From a virus: a stretch of DNA of 20,955 nt. The stretch lies in IMG/VR virus record IMGVR_UViG_3300020020_000174, positions 1 to 20,955 of that record. One strand, given 5' to 3'. A program made the position numbers and the translations under genes. Below the pieces are notes generated by a model that was given only the letters and a program-made list of their open reading frames with translations, was not told where the DNA came from and ran no database searches. Of the stretch, positions 12,968 through 20,602 are shown one piece after another (within the stretch, counting starts at the first letter, position 1; each line of letters opens with the position of its first letter).

Positions 12968-13452
12968 CAGGCGGCCTCCTCGAAAAGATCAAGCTGTTGG
13001 GCAGGCCGCCTTCGGTTGGCGTTGTAGCGGCTTTTCTCCCAATCTTCCACCGTCAAGGTGCCGACCACACCGTCGCGATCGCGACCGCCGAGCCGCTTGA
13101 TGTAGTGCAGGGAGAAGCCGATCGCGGCCATGATGCGCAGCACGATGGCGTTGTCGGCCATGGTGGTCTTGATCACCATCTGGCAGCCGACCTGATAGAA
13201 CGGGTAATCGTACATGATCTGAATAGTTCTGCGGGATAACCAGTTGGTGCCGGGGATCGCCGCGCCTGATATTTCGATGGTGCCGACCTCCGGGCACCAG
13301 TTGCGGTAGACCAGCCCGCCGACGAGGCGCCCGTCGGCGTCGATCACGCCGATCGCCGCGCACTTGCCGAAGCCGCGCTCGCGGCACTCGGGGATCAGCT
13401 GCGCCACGAACTGCGCCACCGCCTCGTCATGTCCGAAAACGTAGTCGAGCAT
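12967..13452 (-). CDS. GNAT-like acetyltransferase-fold protein (161 aa)
   Basis: The layout fits the GNAT fold: an N-terminal helix pair, a beta hairpin (CAAIGVIDADGRLVGGLVY), a central strand (GTIEISG), a helix, and the C-terminal block DNAIVLRIMAAIGFSLHYIK followed by LTVEDWEKSRY. The acetyl-CoA pyrophosphate-binding RxxGxG/A signature is not clear, so activity is uncertain. GNAT-like genes are often found between tail tube and internal virion genes of podoviruses, where their substrate is unknown. AGGGGAG precedes ATG 13452. The product ends in QQLDLFEEAA. Confidence 0.78.
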   Translation of the reverse strand: MLDYVFGHDEAVAQFVAQLIPECRERGFGKCAAIGVIDADGRLVGGLVYRNWCPEVGTIEISGAAIPGTNWLSRRTIQIMYDYPFYQVGCQMVIKTTMADNAIVLRIMAAIGFSLHYIKRLGGRDRDGVVGTLTVEDWEKSRYNANRRRPAQQLDLFEEAA

Positions 13453-13464
13453 CGGTTTCTCCCC

Positions 13465-15003
13465 TTACCAATCGCCGCCACTGCCGCCGGGGCCGCCGCC
13501 GGGGCTGCCGGCGCTGCCGGCGTCGCCGGTGCCGCCGTCACCGCCCTGCCCGCCAGCGGTGCCGCCGCCTTGGCCGCCGCCGGCATCGCCGGCATTGCCG
13601 CCGGTGGCGCTGCCGCCAAGGCCGCTGTCGCCGGTGCTGCCGCCGCTGGGGCCGCCGTCGCCGCCGGCGGGACCGCCGGTGGCGCCGCCAGTACCGCCGG
13701 GGCCGCCGTCGCCGCCGCCGCCAACCCCGCTTGCACCGCCGCCACCGCCGCCGCCGCCCGCGCTGCCGCCACCGCCGCCGCCGCCCGCGCTGCCGCCACC
13801 GCCGCCGCCTGCGCTGCCACCGCCGTCACCGCCGCCGCCGCCGCCGCCGCCGCCGTCGCCGCCTGCGCCTATCCCGCCATCGCTGGTCGAGGGGGCGCTG
13901 AGGCCGAGACCGAGGCCCTCACTGACCGATTGCGCGCCGAGGCCGAAGCCGAAGCCACCCGACGGGCCGCTCATGCCCATGCCGAAGCCGCTGTCAGCCG
14001 GGCCAGTGTCATTGGCGTTAAAGCCCATCGGGCTGGGCGCGAGGCCCCTGCCCGCCGGCGCCGCCGGCGGTCCGAGGTTCGGACCCTGCTGCGTAACCGG
14101 GCCAGATGCCGGGCCGGGGCCAAAGCTGAGGCCCTGCTCGACGCTCTGACTGACGCCGGGCGTCGCCATGTTGGTCTTGCCCAGCCCGTTGGCGATCGCC
14201 CAGCCCAGCGCCTGCGACACGTCGCTCTGGGTAAAGCCCAGCCGACCGTCCGCGGCGGGCGCTGCGGGCGTTCCCGGCGTTCCCGGCGTTCCCGGCGGCG
14301 CGGGGGCCACGGGCGCCGTCGGCGGCGCCGGAGGGGCGTTGAACGGGGTGATGGTAAAGGTCTTATTCGGGTTCGGCGCTTGGTTGGTCGGCCCCGGCAC
14401 CACCGAGTAGCCCTCGTGGGGGCCGATGACGCCGAGCGGCGCGTTCGCGTTTTCCGGGTCCGACAAGTTGGGGTCGGTTTCTACGTTGACTTCGGGTCCG
14501 ACCACCGGGTTGGCAAGCGTGGGGCCGATGAAGCCAAAGTCTGGGTTGGGCGCGGGTGTGGGGGCCACGTCGACCGCGACGCTTGAGTTATGCTGAGATG
14601 GCGGTGTGCCGGGGTCGACCGAGACGTTCGAGTTGTGCGCGGAGGATGGGCCGGGCGCGCCGGGGTCACCCTCGACGCCGACATTGGAGTTGGTCGGGCC
14701 GGGGCCAAGGCCGGTAGCCGGGCCGCCAAGGGCGCCGGCGTCGCCGATGCCGCCGTCCGCGCCATCCGCGCCGCTGCCGCCATATCGCTGGCCGACGTCA
14801 CCGCTGCGCACGATCCACGTCGCGATCGCGTCGCGCTGCGCACTCGCCGGGTCGGCGTCCCGCCGAAACCACGGGTCTAGCGCCGGCGGGCGCCGCAGGT
14901 TGCGCGCGTTCCAGTCGGCGACGGCCGCCATCTGCCCCTCGTCGCCATAGATCCACGCCGGGGCGAATAGCCCTCCCAACGCGCCTGTCCGGTCCTGCAC
15001 CAT
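13465..15003 (-). CDS. glycine-rich low-complexity structural protein (512 aa)
   Basis: The N-terminal ~75 residues are ordinary globular sequence. Next comes a Gly/Pro/Asn-rich region with three related segments (TNSNVGVEGDPG, HNSNVSVDPG, HNSSVAVD) and a short collagen-like PGTPGTPGTP. A short helical patch follows (SQALGWAIANGLG), and the last ~130 residues are mostly Gly with Ser and Ala, encoded by GCC/GGC-type triplets. Such proteins may decorate the virion or form a flexible linker; function is unknown. I prefer ATG 15003, with GAGGG upstream, over ATG 15042, which lacks a ribosome binding site and overlaps the previous gene by 26 bases. The long plus-strand frames here are shadows of the repetitive GC-rich codons. 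Confidence 0.75.
   Translation of the reverse strand: MVQDRTGALGGLFAPAWIYGDEGQMAAVADWNARNLRRPPALDPWFRRDADPASAQRDAIATWIVRSGDVGQRYGGSGADGADGGIGDAGALGGPATGLGPGPTNSNVGVEGDPGAPGPSSAHNSNVSVDPGTPPSQHNSSVAVDVAPTPAPNPDFGFIGPTLANPVVGPEVNVETDPNLSDPENANAPLGVIGPHEGYSVVPGPTNQAPNPNKTFTITPFNAPPAPPTAPVAPAPPGTPGTPGTPAAPAADGRLGFTQSDVSQALGWAIANGLGKTNMATPGVSQSVEQGLSFGPGPASGPVTQQGPNLGPPAAPAGRGLAPSPMGFNANDTGPADSGFGMGMSGPSGGFGFGLGAQSVSEGLGLGLSAPSTSDGGIGAGGDGGGGGGGGGDGGGSAGGGGGGSAGGGGGGGSAGGGGGGGGASGVGGGGDGGPGGTGGATGGPAGGDGGPSGGSTGDSGLGGSATGGNAGDAGGGQGGGTAGGQGGDGGTGDAGSAGSPGGGPGGSGGDW
13741..13818. repeat. 27-bp tandem repeat, about three copies
   Basis: Two perfect 27-bp units (13741-13767 and 13768-13794) are followed by a 24-bp variant (13795-13818) with one triplet missing and one C-to-T change. 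Each encodes a Gly run ending in GSA within the glycine-rich protein. The surrounding 13465-13870 is a wider GCC-triplet tract. Unit lengths are multiples of three, so slippage would change protein length without shifting frame. Confidence 0.9.
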
Positions 15004-15016
15004 GTCGCGTAAACCC

Positions 15017-16636
15017 TCAGACGTTGACACCCAATCGTTCATACGTTGCCGCGATCGAGATGATCTCGACCTCGGGCTTGGCCTGCTGCGCCACCGTGAC
15101 CTGCACGATCGGCGCGTGGCTGTAGCCGGTCATGCCGATCGACACCCAGCCGGTGTTGCGCACCACCGGCGGCGGCGGCGTGCCGGCGTCCCAGATCGAA
15201 GTGCCCCACAGGCCCTGATCCCAGAGATCGAGCAGGCCGGGGTCCGGCCCCGCCAGCGGCGGCTGCGGCAGCGTCACGACGTAGTCGGTGGTGGCCGAGA
15301 TCTGCGGCACGAACGGCTCGCCGGCGCGGGCCGAGAACGAGACGCGCGACTGCCGCCAAGTGATGGTCTGCGAGGGCGAGGCGAACATCTCCCAGCCGCC
15401 GACCAGCGTGGCGATGTAGGGCACGCCGTCGTCGTAGCCGGTGCGGTCGGCCTGCATGATGCGGCCGGTCTGCGTGCCGAAGAACATATCGCCGCGCATC
15501 CGCATGAAGCACATCGCGTCCCAGCCGGTGAAGCGGCCCCACGCGCCGGTGGCGGCGTTGACGACGAGGCAGCGATACTTGCCCGGCGTGCCGCCCGGCA
15601 GCGTCACGAAGATGCCGCCGTATTCGTCCCACTTGCACATGGTCCAGCTGTGCTCGCGCTTGTCGAGCACCTCGGCGCGCCACGTCGGCTTGATCTGCCG
15701 GCTGACGGCGGCCAGCTCCAGCTCGGCGCGGTCCTTGGTGATGGCCCCCGATGTCGGCAGGATGCCGTCGACGGTGGCGATCAGAAGGTCGCCGCCGATC
15801 GCAAGGTGCGCGTTCATGCCGAGTGGCGGCGACATCTCGTAGCGGCCCTCTTGCCGCCAGTTGGCGGCGCTGGAGGGATCGCCGCCGGTGAAGATCAGCA
15901 GCTCCCCGAGATTGGTGCAGAACACCAGCTTGTCGTCGATGCCGTCGCCGGCGTCGATCGACCAGCTGGCGCAGAACAGCAGCTTGCCGCCCTTGGTGGC
16001 GGCGCCCGACAGCGGGATCATCGCCAGCGCGCCGCCGACCGCGTTGAGCGGCAGGTACCACGCATTCATGCTGTTCAGTTCGATGAAGAAGTAGCGGTTG
16101 CGGTACTTGCAGACGTAGGAAAGGTTGGCGCCGGCCGCGACCGGCGTGCCGGCCGGGCCGGTGATCTGGCCCGCGTTGAGCACTTCCCACGTCGTTCCGT
16201 TGTAGCGCAGCGGCGGGTCGCCGGCGTCGTTGACCGCGAGCAGCCAGTCGCCGCCCTGATTGGCGAGCTGCGAGGCGACGTAGTTGCCGCTGGTGCGGCC
16301 GCTGGCGACCATGACCGGCACCGCGGAGGTGACGTTGTAGACCTTGGCGGTGTTGGCGGCGAACATCTGGTGGATGATGCCGCTGGCGTATTCGAAGCCG
16401 GAGATAACAGGCGTTGTCTCCGGCAGCTGGCACCACTCCTCGCAACCGCCGCGCAGCTTGACGCCGCGCATGGTCGGCGCCCAGTTGTCGCAGATCACGG
16501 CGGCGCCCGGCTGCATGTAGGCGAAATTCTCGTTCTCGATGATGCCACGGGTCGGCGCCGGCAGCGTGATCGTCTCCAGCTTCTGCGCCACCTGCGCAGG
16601 CACCGCCACCCGCTTGAAGGCCTGATGCTGGCTCAT
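15017..16636 (-). CDS. tail tube B-like (gp12-like) protein (539 aa)
   Basis: The product has many short beta-rich blocks with repeated Trp, Gly and aromatic residues (for example LSYVCKYRNRYFFIELNSMN and DDKLVFCTNLGELLIFTGGD), suggesting a beta-propeller or nozzle-type fold. Length and place just after the adaptor gene match the tail tubular protein B / nozzle of T7-like podoviruses. The N-terminal segment TLPAPTRGIIENENFAYMQP matches the family's usual start, where the protein lists and positions itself on the adaptor ring. ATG 16636 overlaps the preceding stop as ATGA; the open frame further upstream lies inside the adaptor gene and is not used. It probably forms the distal tail tube that carries the fibres. 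Confidence 0.8.
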   Translation of the reverse strand: MSQHQAFKRVAVPAQVAQKLETITLPAPTRGIIENENFAYMQPGAAVICDNWAPTMRGVKLRGGCEEWCQLPETTPVISGFEYASGIIHQMFAANTAKVYNVTSAVPVMVASGRTSGNYVASQLANQGGDWLLAVNDAGDPPLRYNGTTWEVLNAGQITGPAGTPVAAGANLSYVCKYRNRYFFIELNSMNAWYLPLNAVGGALAMIPLSGAATKGGKLLFCASWSIDAGDGIDDKLVFCTNLGELLIFTGGDPSSAANWRQEGRYEMSPPLGMNAHLAIGGDLLIATVDGILPTSGAITKDRAELELAAVSRQIKPTWRAEVLDKREHSWTMCKWDEYGGIFVTLPGGTPGKYRCLVVNAATGAWGRFTGWDAMCFMRMRGDMFFGTQTGRIMQADRTGYDDGVPYIATLVGGWEMFASPSQTITWRQSRVSFSARAGEPFVPQISATTDYVVTLPQPPLAGPDPGLLDLWDQGLWGTSIWDAGTPPPPVVRNTGWVSIGMTGYSHAPIVQVTVAQQAKPEVEIISIAATYERLGVNV

Positions 16637-17361
16637 GGCGGCCCCGGAAAGTAGATGGTCTGTGTCGGGATCGCGACGCGGGTGTTGCCGGAGATCGGCT
16701 TGCGGCCGATGATGATCGGCGCCGGCTGGTCGTGGCCCATGGCGACCGCGAGTGCGTCGCCATAGGTGCCCATATCCTCGGCGTAGGGCGAGCCCTTCTG
16801 CGCCTTCCACTGCCAGATCATGCCCAGCTTGAGCAGCCGCTCGTCCAGCCTGAACTCGTCGAGGTCGTTGACGAAGCGATCGCCGTAGCCGCCCGACGTC
16901 AGCTTCACGCAGTTCTTATCGAGGTAGTAGTAACTGGCGACCTCGTCCACCGCCAGTTCCGGCATCACCTGCACCTCGCCGCCGAACAGGGTCCAGCTGC
17001 CGCCGCCAATGCCGCTGTCCCACGCATCGCCGCGGCCTTGGCGGACCCACTGGTCATGGTCGAGGATGAATTGCATCGGGTCGGTGCGGCTGGTGCCGCG
17101 CCACATATTGGAGGTCAGCATCAGCCGCTTGAAATTCGCCGGCAGCGGGAAGCCGCCGGCGACACCGTCGCCGGTGATCGTGGCACCAGTGCGCAGCACC
17201 TGCCAGTCACGGGTGTCGTAGGCAATGCGCTGCGCCATTTCGTTGGCGAGCGACACCATCTCCTGCATGGTGCGGTTGCCGGCGATGTTGGAAAATACCG
17301 ACGGCGGCTGTGTAACGCCGACCGTCGCGCATACGTCCTTGATCACCGACAACAGCGTCAT
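16633..17361 (-). CDS. head-tail adaptor / tail tubular protein A-like (242 aa)
   Basis: The protein begins with a helical N-terminus (MTLLSVIKDVCATVGVTQPP) and continues with MVSLANEMAQRIAYDTRDWQ, LPANFKRLMLTSNMWRG and GGEVQVMPELAVDEVASYYY. This is the pattern of podovirus adaptor (gp11/gatekeeper-like) proteins, which bind the portal ring and begin the tail. Length is in the usual range of 190-250 residues. It starts 3 bases after the HhH/SAP-like gene and overlaps the next gene as ATGA. The family call rests on sequence style plus position; fold comparison would settle it. Confidence 0.82.
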   Translation of the reverse strand: MTLLSVIKDVCATVGVTQPPSVFSNIAGNRTMQEMVSLANEMAQRIAYDTRDWQVLRTGATITGDGVAGGFPLPANFKRLMLTSNMWRGTSRTDPMQFILDHDQWVRQGRGDAWDSGIGGGSWTLFGGEVQVMPELAVDEVASYYYLDKNCVKLTSGGYGDRFVNDLDEFRLDERLLKLGMIWQWKAQKGSPYAEDMGTYGDALAVAMGHDQPAPIIIGRKPISGNTRVAIPTQTIYFPGPP

Positions 17362-17363
17362 GG

Positions 17364-18071
17364 CTATGCTACTTTCTCAGGCCGCACGTTCTCCGCCATC
17401 CGCACCAGCGTCTTGCGGTTCATGTTGTTGGCGCCGATCGGTTCCTGACCCGAATGCACCCGGACGTACTCGCGCAACTGCGGCAGGTCCATGCTGTCGA
17501 ACTCGCTGGCGGGTTCGGCAGCTTTCTTGTTGGCGGCGTCCTCCTCGAGGATGACGTTGCGGGCGCGCAGCTGCTCCAGCTCCGCCATCATCTGCTTGTT
17601 CGGCGCCGACGAGCGGCCCTCGGCGATGTATTCCTCGGCCTTGTTCTTCATCTCGCGGCCGCCGGGTCCGAGGTTCTTCAGCTCGATGCCGTCGATCGCG
17701 GCGAGCTGCTCCACGGTGTAGACGTTGAGCGCCCGCAGCTCGGCGCGGCGCGCGTCGCTGAGAAACGGCGCAATGTCGAGCGGCATGCCGACCTTGGTCT
17801 GCGTGGCGTCGCGCTTAAACTGCTGGTACTGGTGCCGGAAGCGTTCGGCGTAGCTCTCCTTGCGCTGGCTGCCGGTGTAGGGGTCGTCGACCCAGCGGCA
17901 CACGTCGGTCGAGGGAAACACCTTGATGTCCTTTGATCCGGCCGAGCGGATCTCGCAGACCTCGACATCCTCGTAGATCGGGCGGCCCTCCGCGAGACTG
18001 CGCGTCTCGTTGTGGATGGCGATGTGCTTGAACGTGACGACGAGAAGCTCGTCGGGATCCCGTGGTGGCAT
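17364..18071 (-). CDS. unknown phage protein with HhH-like and SAP-like regions (235 aa)
   Basis: Not recognised as a named family. Residues ~1-65 look beta-rich (LLVVTFKHIAIHNE, KDIKVFPSTDVCRWV). Residues ~105-150 (LRALNVYTVEQLAAIDGIE, LKNLGPGGREMKNKAEEYI) resemble a helix-hairpin-helix. Residues ~158-185 form a likely coiled coil. Residues ~191-228 (MDLPQLREYVRVHSGQEP ... RKTLVRMAENV) resemble a SAP/Rho-N-type helical motif. These suggest DNA contact, and the place between capsid and adaptor suggests a head-completion or DNA-stabilising role, both inferred. AAGGAAGGA lies 9 bases before ATG 18071 and is part of a pseudoknot-capable structure. Confidence 0.75.
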   Translation of the reverse strand: MPPRDPDELLVVTFKHIAIHNETRSLAEGRPIYEDVEVCEIRSAGSKDIKVFPSTDVCRWVDDPYTGSQRKESYAERFRHQYQQFKRDATQTKVGMPLDIAPFLSDARRAELRALNVYTVEQLAAIDGIELKNLGPGGREMKNKAEEYIAEGRSSAPNKQMMAELEQLRARNVILEEDAANKKAAEPASEFDSMDLPQLREYVRVHSGQEPIGANNMNRKTLVRMAENVRPEKVA

Positions 18072-18081
18072 GAGTAAACGT

Positions 18082-18152
18082 CCTTCCTTGGTTGAAGTGA
18101 TCAGGGGCCGCCTTCATGGAAGGAAGGCGTAAACCTACACGTCGGCGGCCCC
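18082..18152 (-). promoter_or_regulatory. pseudoknot-capable interleaved inverted repeats over a ribosome binding site
   Basis: In the leftward mRNA, GGGGCCGCC (18152-18144) can pair with GGCGGCCCC (18112-18104), a perfect 9-bp stem. Its loop contains CCTTCCTT (18127-18120), which is exactly complementary to AAGGAAGG (18089-18082), the Shine-Dalgarno of the gene starting at 18071. The arms are interleaved, which is H-type pseudoknot topology, with connecting stretches of 16, 7 and 14 bases. Allowing one bulge, the second stem extends to 11 bp. It could throttle translation after the capsid gene, or the 9-bp stem alone could act as a transcriptional attenuator. The rest of 18072-18192 shows nothing else. 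Confidence 0.55.
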
Positions 18153-18192
18153 ATCACCTGCTGCTCCCTGACAAAGAGGTAGCAGGATTGCG

Positions 18193-19230
18193 TCAGGCTG
18201 CCGGGTTGCTATCGTACAACCGCCAGTTGAACATCGGATTTGTCATCGTAAGTTCGCCCATCCACCCGATGAACTGGGCAATGGCGTCCTTGTCGATCGG
18301 CATCTGCCCGTCACCGTCGAACAGCTTGTCGAAGTTACGCGAGGGGTGATAGCGCAGCCGCAGCGTGTCGGTGTTGAGGCCGAACGTGGTGTTGGCTGGC
18401 ATGTTGGAGCCGATGCCGCCGTCGAGCACGATCTCGGCGCGCTTGCCGCCGCCGATGTATTCCAGCGCCGAGAAGCCGAGCGAGCCGAGGCTGGTGCTGC
18501 CCTGCTGGCGCTGCATCGCGACGGTGGCGGCGTCGTAGGCCGCGTAATGCTCGGGCGACATGATCAGCAGATCGGCGTAGTCACGGCCGCGCGACTGCTT
18601 GGTCATTGCGTAATTGAGCATCGGGCGGATGGTGGCCGAGGTCACCTGCGTGCCGATCGGCGTCAGCGAGATGGTGCCCGCGGCGCCGGAGGGATCGAAG
18701 GTCTTGGTCTGCCAGATCACGGCGGTGGCGCGATCGATGCCGCCGTAGACGCCGGTGTTTGGCAGCACGGGGACGGCGGTCGCAAGACCGGTGATCTGCT
18801 TGTTGCCATTGGCGGTGCCGTCGGAGTAGATGCCGGCGTCCATGGCATCTTCCAGCGCCTTCTCGGCCGCCGTCAGATAGCTCTCGAACACGTCCATCAG
18901 CTGCGCTTCGCCTTGGTTGTTCAGGATCTCCTGCATCGACAGGATCAGCGGAATAACCACCATCTTCGGCGAGTAGACCGCATCGTTGAACAGATCGATG
19001 GCCGGGTTGAGCAGCTGATCATAGCCGCTGTACCACTGCGAGACTTGCTTGCCGATCTGCAGGGTCTGGCGGATGGTCGGGCCGGAGTAGGTCTGCCACA
19101 GGCCCTTGCGCTTGAGCACGGCGAGCAGCGCGTTGTTGTTGGAGACGAGATCCTGATAGCTGGCCGATCGATCTTCGACGGCCATGGACAGCACCTGCTG
19201 GTACTGCGCGGTGGTAGCAATGTTGGGCAT
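18193..19230 (-). CDS. major capsid protein (345 aa)
   Basis: The length, composition and layout fit an HK97-fold major capsid protein of podoviruses. There is an N-terminal helical arm (MPNIATTAQYQQVLSMAVED), a segment with VVIPLILSMQEILNNQGEAQ and SYLTAAEKALEDAMDAGIYS (the long spine-helix region), then TSATIRPMLNYAMTKQSRGR, DLLIMSPEHYAAYDAA, and a conserved-looking C-terminal stretch with RYHPSRNFDKLFDG and IGWMGELTMTNPMFNWRL. The scaffold gene lies directly before it, as expected. GGGAGAGG precedes ATG 19230. No cleavage protease is seen in the window. It should form the icosahedral shell by self-assembly on the scaffold. Confidence 0.9.
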   Translation of the reverse strand: MPNIATTAQYQQVLSMAVEDRSASYQDLVSNNNALLAVLKRKGLWQTYSGPTIRQTLQIGKQVSQWYSGYDQLLNPAIDLFNDAVYSPKMVVIPLILSMQEILNNQGEAQLMDVFESYLTAAEKALEDAMDAGIYSDGTANGNKQITGLATAVPVLPNTGVYGGIDRATAVIWQTKTFDPSGAAGTISLTPIGTQVTSATIRPMLNYAMTKQSRGRDYADLLIMSPEHYAAYDAATVAMQRQQGSTSLGSLGFSALEYIGGGKRAEIVLDGGIGSNMPANTTFGLNTDTLRLRYHPSRNFDKLFDGDGQMPIDKDAIAQFIGWMGELTMTNPMFNWRLYDSNPAA

Positions 19231-19267
19231 AATGCCTCTCCCACGGGGTTCAGATTGAAAACAGATT

Positions 19268-20536
19268 TCAGCTGTTCAGGCGCGCCATGGCGTTCTGAAG
19301 AGCTTCGCGAGGCGATCCACTCGGTTTCTGCTTTCGCGATGCTCCGTTTGAGGGAGCCACATCGGGATTGCCGGAAATAGAGCGATCAGTCTGTCGGGTC
19401 TGAGCCGTCGTGGTGCGGGTCTGAGCCGCGTGTGTGGCGGGGTAGAGTAGCTCCGCCCGTCTATATGCCGTCTCGAGATCGAAGCCCAGCTTGAGCTCCT
19501 GCTCGATCGGCACTCCCAGTTCATCAAGCCGCGGGTGCGTGTCGGCAAAGATGTCGAGCGCGCTGCGCACCTGAGTGAACTGCTGCTGAGTATGCATCTG
19601 CTGTACGGTCTGTTTCAAGCCGCTAATTTCGTTATATAGCGCCCCGATCTGGCTGGCGGCGGCCTGCTGCTGGTTGCCCTGCTGGACCTGACGCAGCTGC
19701 TCCGGCGATGAATTGAGGATGTAGTGGGCGATGTCGCGCAGGCCAATCTTCTGCCCGGTCTGCGGATCCTTCAGTCCGAGATTGTTGACGATCTGGTCGA
19801 GGCCGGCGATTGGGTCGGCGCGCAGCTTGGTTTCGATGGTGGTGTAATTGTGCAGCGCCTGCTCCAGCGTGGTGCCGTGCTCCTGCGCCATCTGATGAAA
19901 GCGGGCAATCGGCTTGAACGCCTCGGCGACGCCCTGATACTGCTGCGCCGCCTTGCTGAACTCCTGATGCATGCGGTGGACGTCGCCCCGCACTGTCTCC
20001 GGCGTGTCGGCCCAGTCGCGCTTGGCGCCCTCGGCCATCCGCTGCAGCGGCTCGGCGTAGGGCGCGTGCGGCGGCAGCCGCTTGTAGGCCTGCGGCTGGC
20101 CGGGCTGCGCCGGGGGCGCGGAAGGCGCGGCGTTTTGCGCCGCCTGCGCGTCATCGGGCGCCTCGGGCTTCTGGCGGGGCGCGAACCGGCCGCGGTCGCG
20201 CGGGATCGTCTGGTCGCCCTGCGCCTCCGGCGGCTTGCGCAGGTTCAGCTTCGGCGTCTCTTCCGGCGGGTTGTTGTGGCCGGCCTTGGCCTCGGCAGCC
20301 TTGGGGGTGGGCTTTTCCGCCGGCTTCTCGCCCTTCGGCGGCGGGCTGTTGGCGCGGTCGAACGCGGCCTGCAGGCTGTTCCGCACGCTGGCCCGCTCCG
20401 GGGCCGGCGCGGTCTGGGCGCCGATCGGGTTCGGCAGCGACGGCTGGCTCGGGTTGATCGGGGTTTCGTTGGGGGTCGAGGCGGGGGCGGAGGGCGCGGC
20501 GCTGGGCGGCGCTGATGGGGCGCTGGTGTCAGACAT
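19268..20536 (-). CDS. scaffolding protein-like (422 aa)
   Basis: The N-terminal ~150 residues are Pro/Ala/Glu/Lys-rich and disordered. The middle and C-terminal parts are strongly helical (for example EFSKAAQQYQGVAEAFKPIA and QLRQVQQGNQQQAAASQIGA), with a likely coiled coil around residues 275-330. The end is basic (REALQNAMARLNS). This acidic/disordered-then-helical layout, immediately upstream of the capsid gene, is typical of podovirus scaffolding proteins that guide procapsid assembly and leave afterward. ATG 20536 is chosen because AGGAAGGAAG lies just upstream; the in-frame ATG at 20572 lies within a palindrome and lacks such a site. No protease motif seen. Confidence 0.82.
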   Translation of the reverse strand: MSDTSAPSAPPSAAPSAPASTPNETPINPSQPSLPNPIGAQTAPAPERASVRNSLQAAFDRANSPPPKGEKPAEKPTPKAAEAKAGHNNPPEETPKLNLRKPPEAQGDQTIPRDRGRFAPRQKPEAPDDAQAAQNAAPSAPPAQPGQPQAYKRLPPHAPYAEPLQRMAEGAKRDWADTPETVRGDVHRMHQEFSKAAQQYQGVAEAFKPIARFHQMAQEHGTTLEQALHNYTTIETKLRADPIAGLDQIVNNLGLKDPQTGQKIGLRDIAHYILNSSPEQLRQVQQGNQQQAAASQIGALYNEISGLKQTVQQMHTQQQFTQVRSALDIFADTHPRLDELGVPIEQELKLGFDLETAYRRAELLYPATHAAQTRTTTAQTRQTDRSISGNPDVAPSNGASRKQKPSGSPREALQNAMARLNS

Positions 20537-20563
20537 GGGTGGCTTCCTTCCTAAGACGCAAAC

Positions 20564-20602
20564 TGCGGACAAGTTGTCCGCATTGCGGACACTATGTCCG
20601 CA
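20564..20602. repeat. tandem pair of 19-bp palindromes, TGCGGACANNNTGTCCGCA
   Basis: Copies at 20564-20582 and 20584-20602 share perfect 8-bp arms around a 3-base centre (AGT and CTA), separated by one base, so the period is exactly 20 bp. The centre of the second copy is the TAG stop of the 101-residue gene. The pair sits 28 bases before the scaffold start. It may be a double operator, since 20 bp is about two helical turns, or two intercistronic hairpins that affect termination or mRNA stability. Confidence 0.85.

Noticed and set aside
13741-13818. Tandem repeats as a CRISPR array
   Set aside because: The units are directly joined, without unique spacers, and are coding low-complexity sequence.
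13429-14586. Ala-rich 385-codon plus-strand ORF and the Pro-rich 206-codon ORF at 13529-14149
   Set aside because: Both arise from GCC-triplet repeats of the glycine-rich gene read backward. The sense frame has a normal N-terminus and a ribosome binding site.
15002-16654. 550-codon plus-strand ORF and a 574-codon minus-strand ORF in another frame (15039-16763)
   Set aside because: Both are shadows of the tail tube B-like gene; no hydrophobic-core pattern and no start signal.
18346-19380. 344-codon plus-strand ORF
   Set aside because: Antisense to the major capsid protein gene.
19724-20515. 263-codon plus-strand ORF
   Set aside because: Antisense to the scaffold-like gene; Arg/Leu/Gly-rich shadow.
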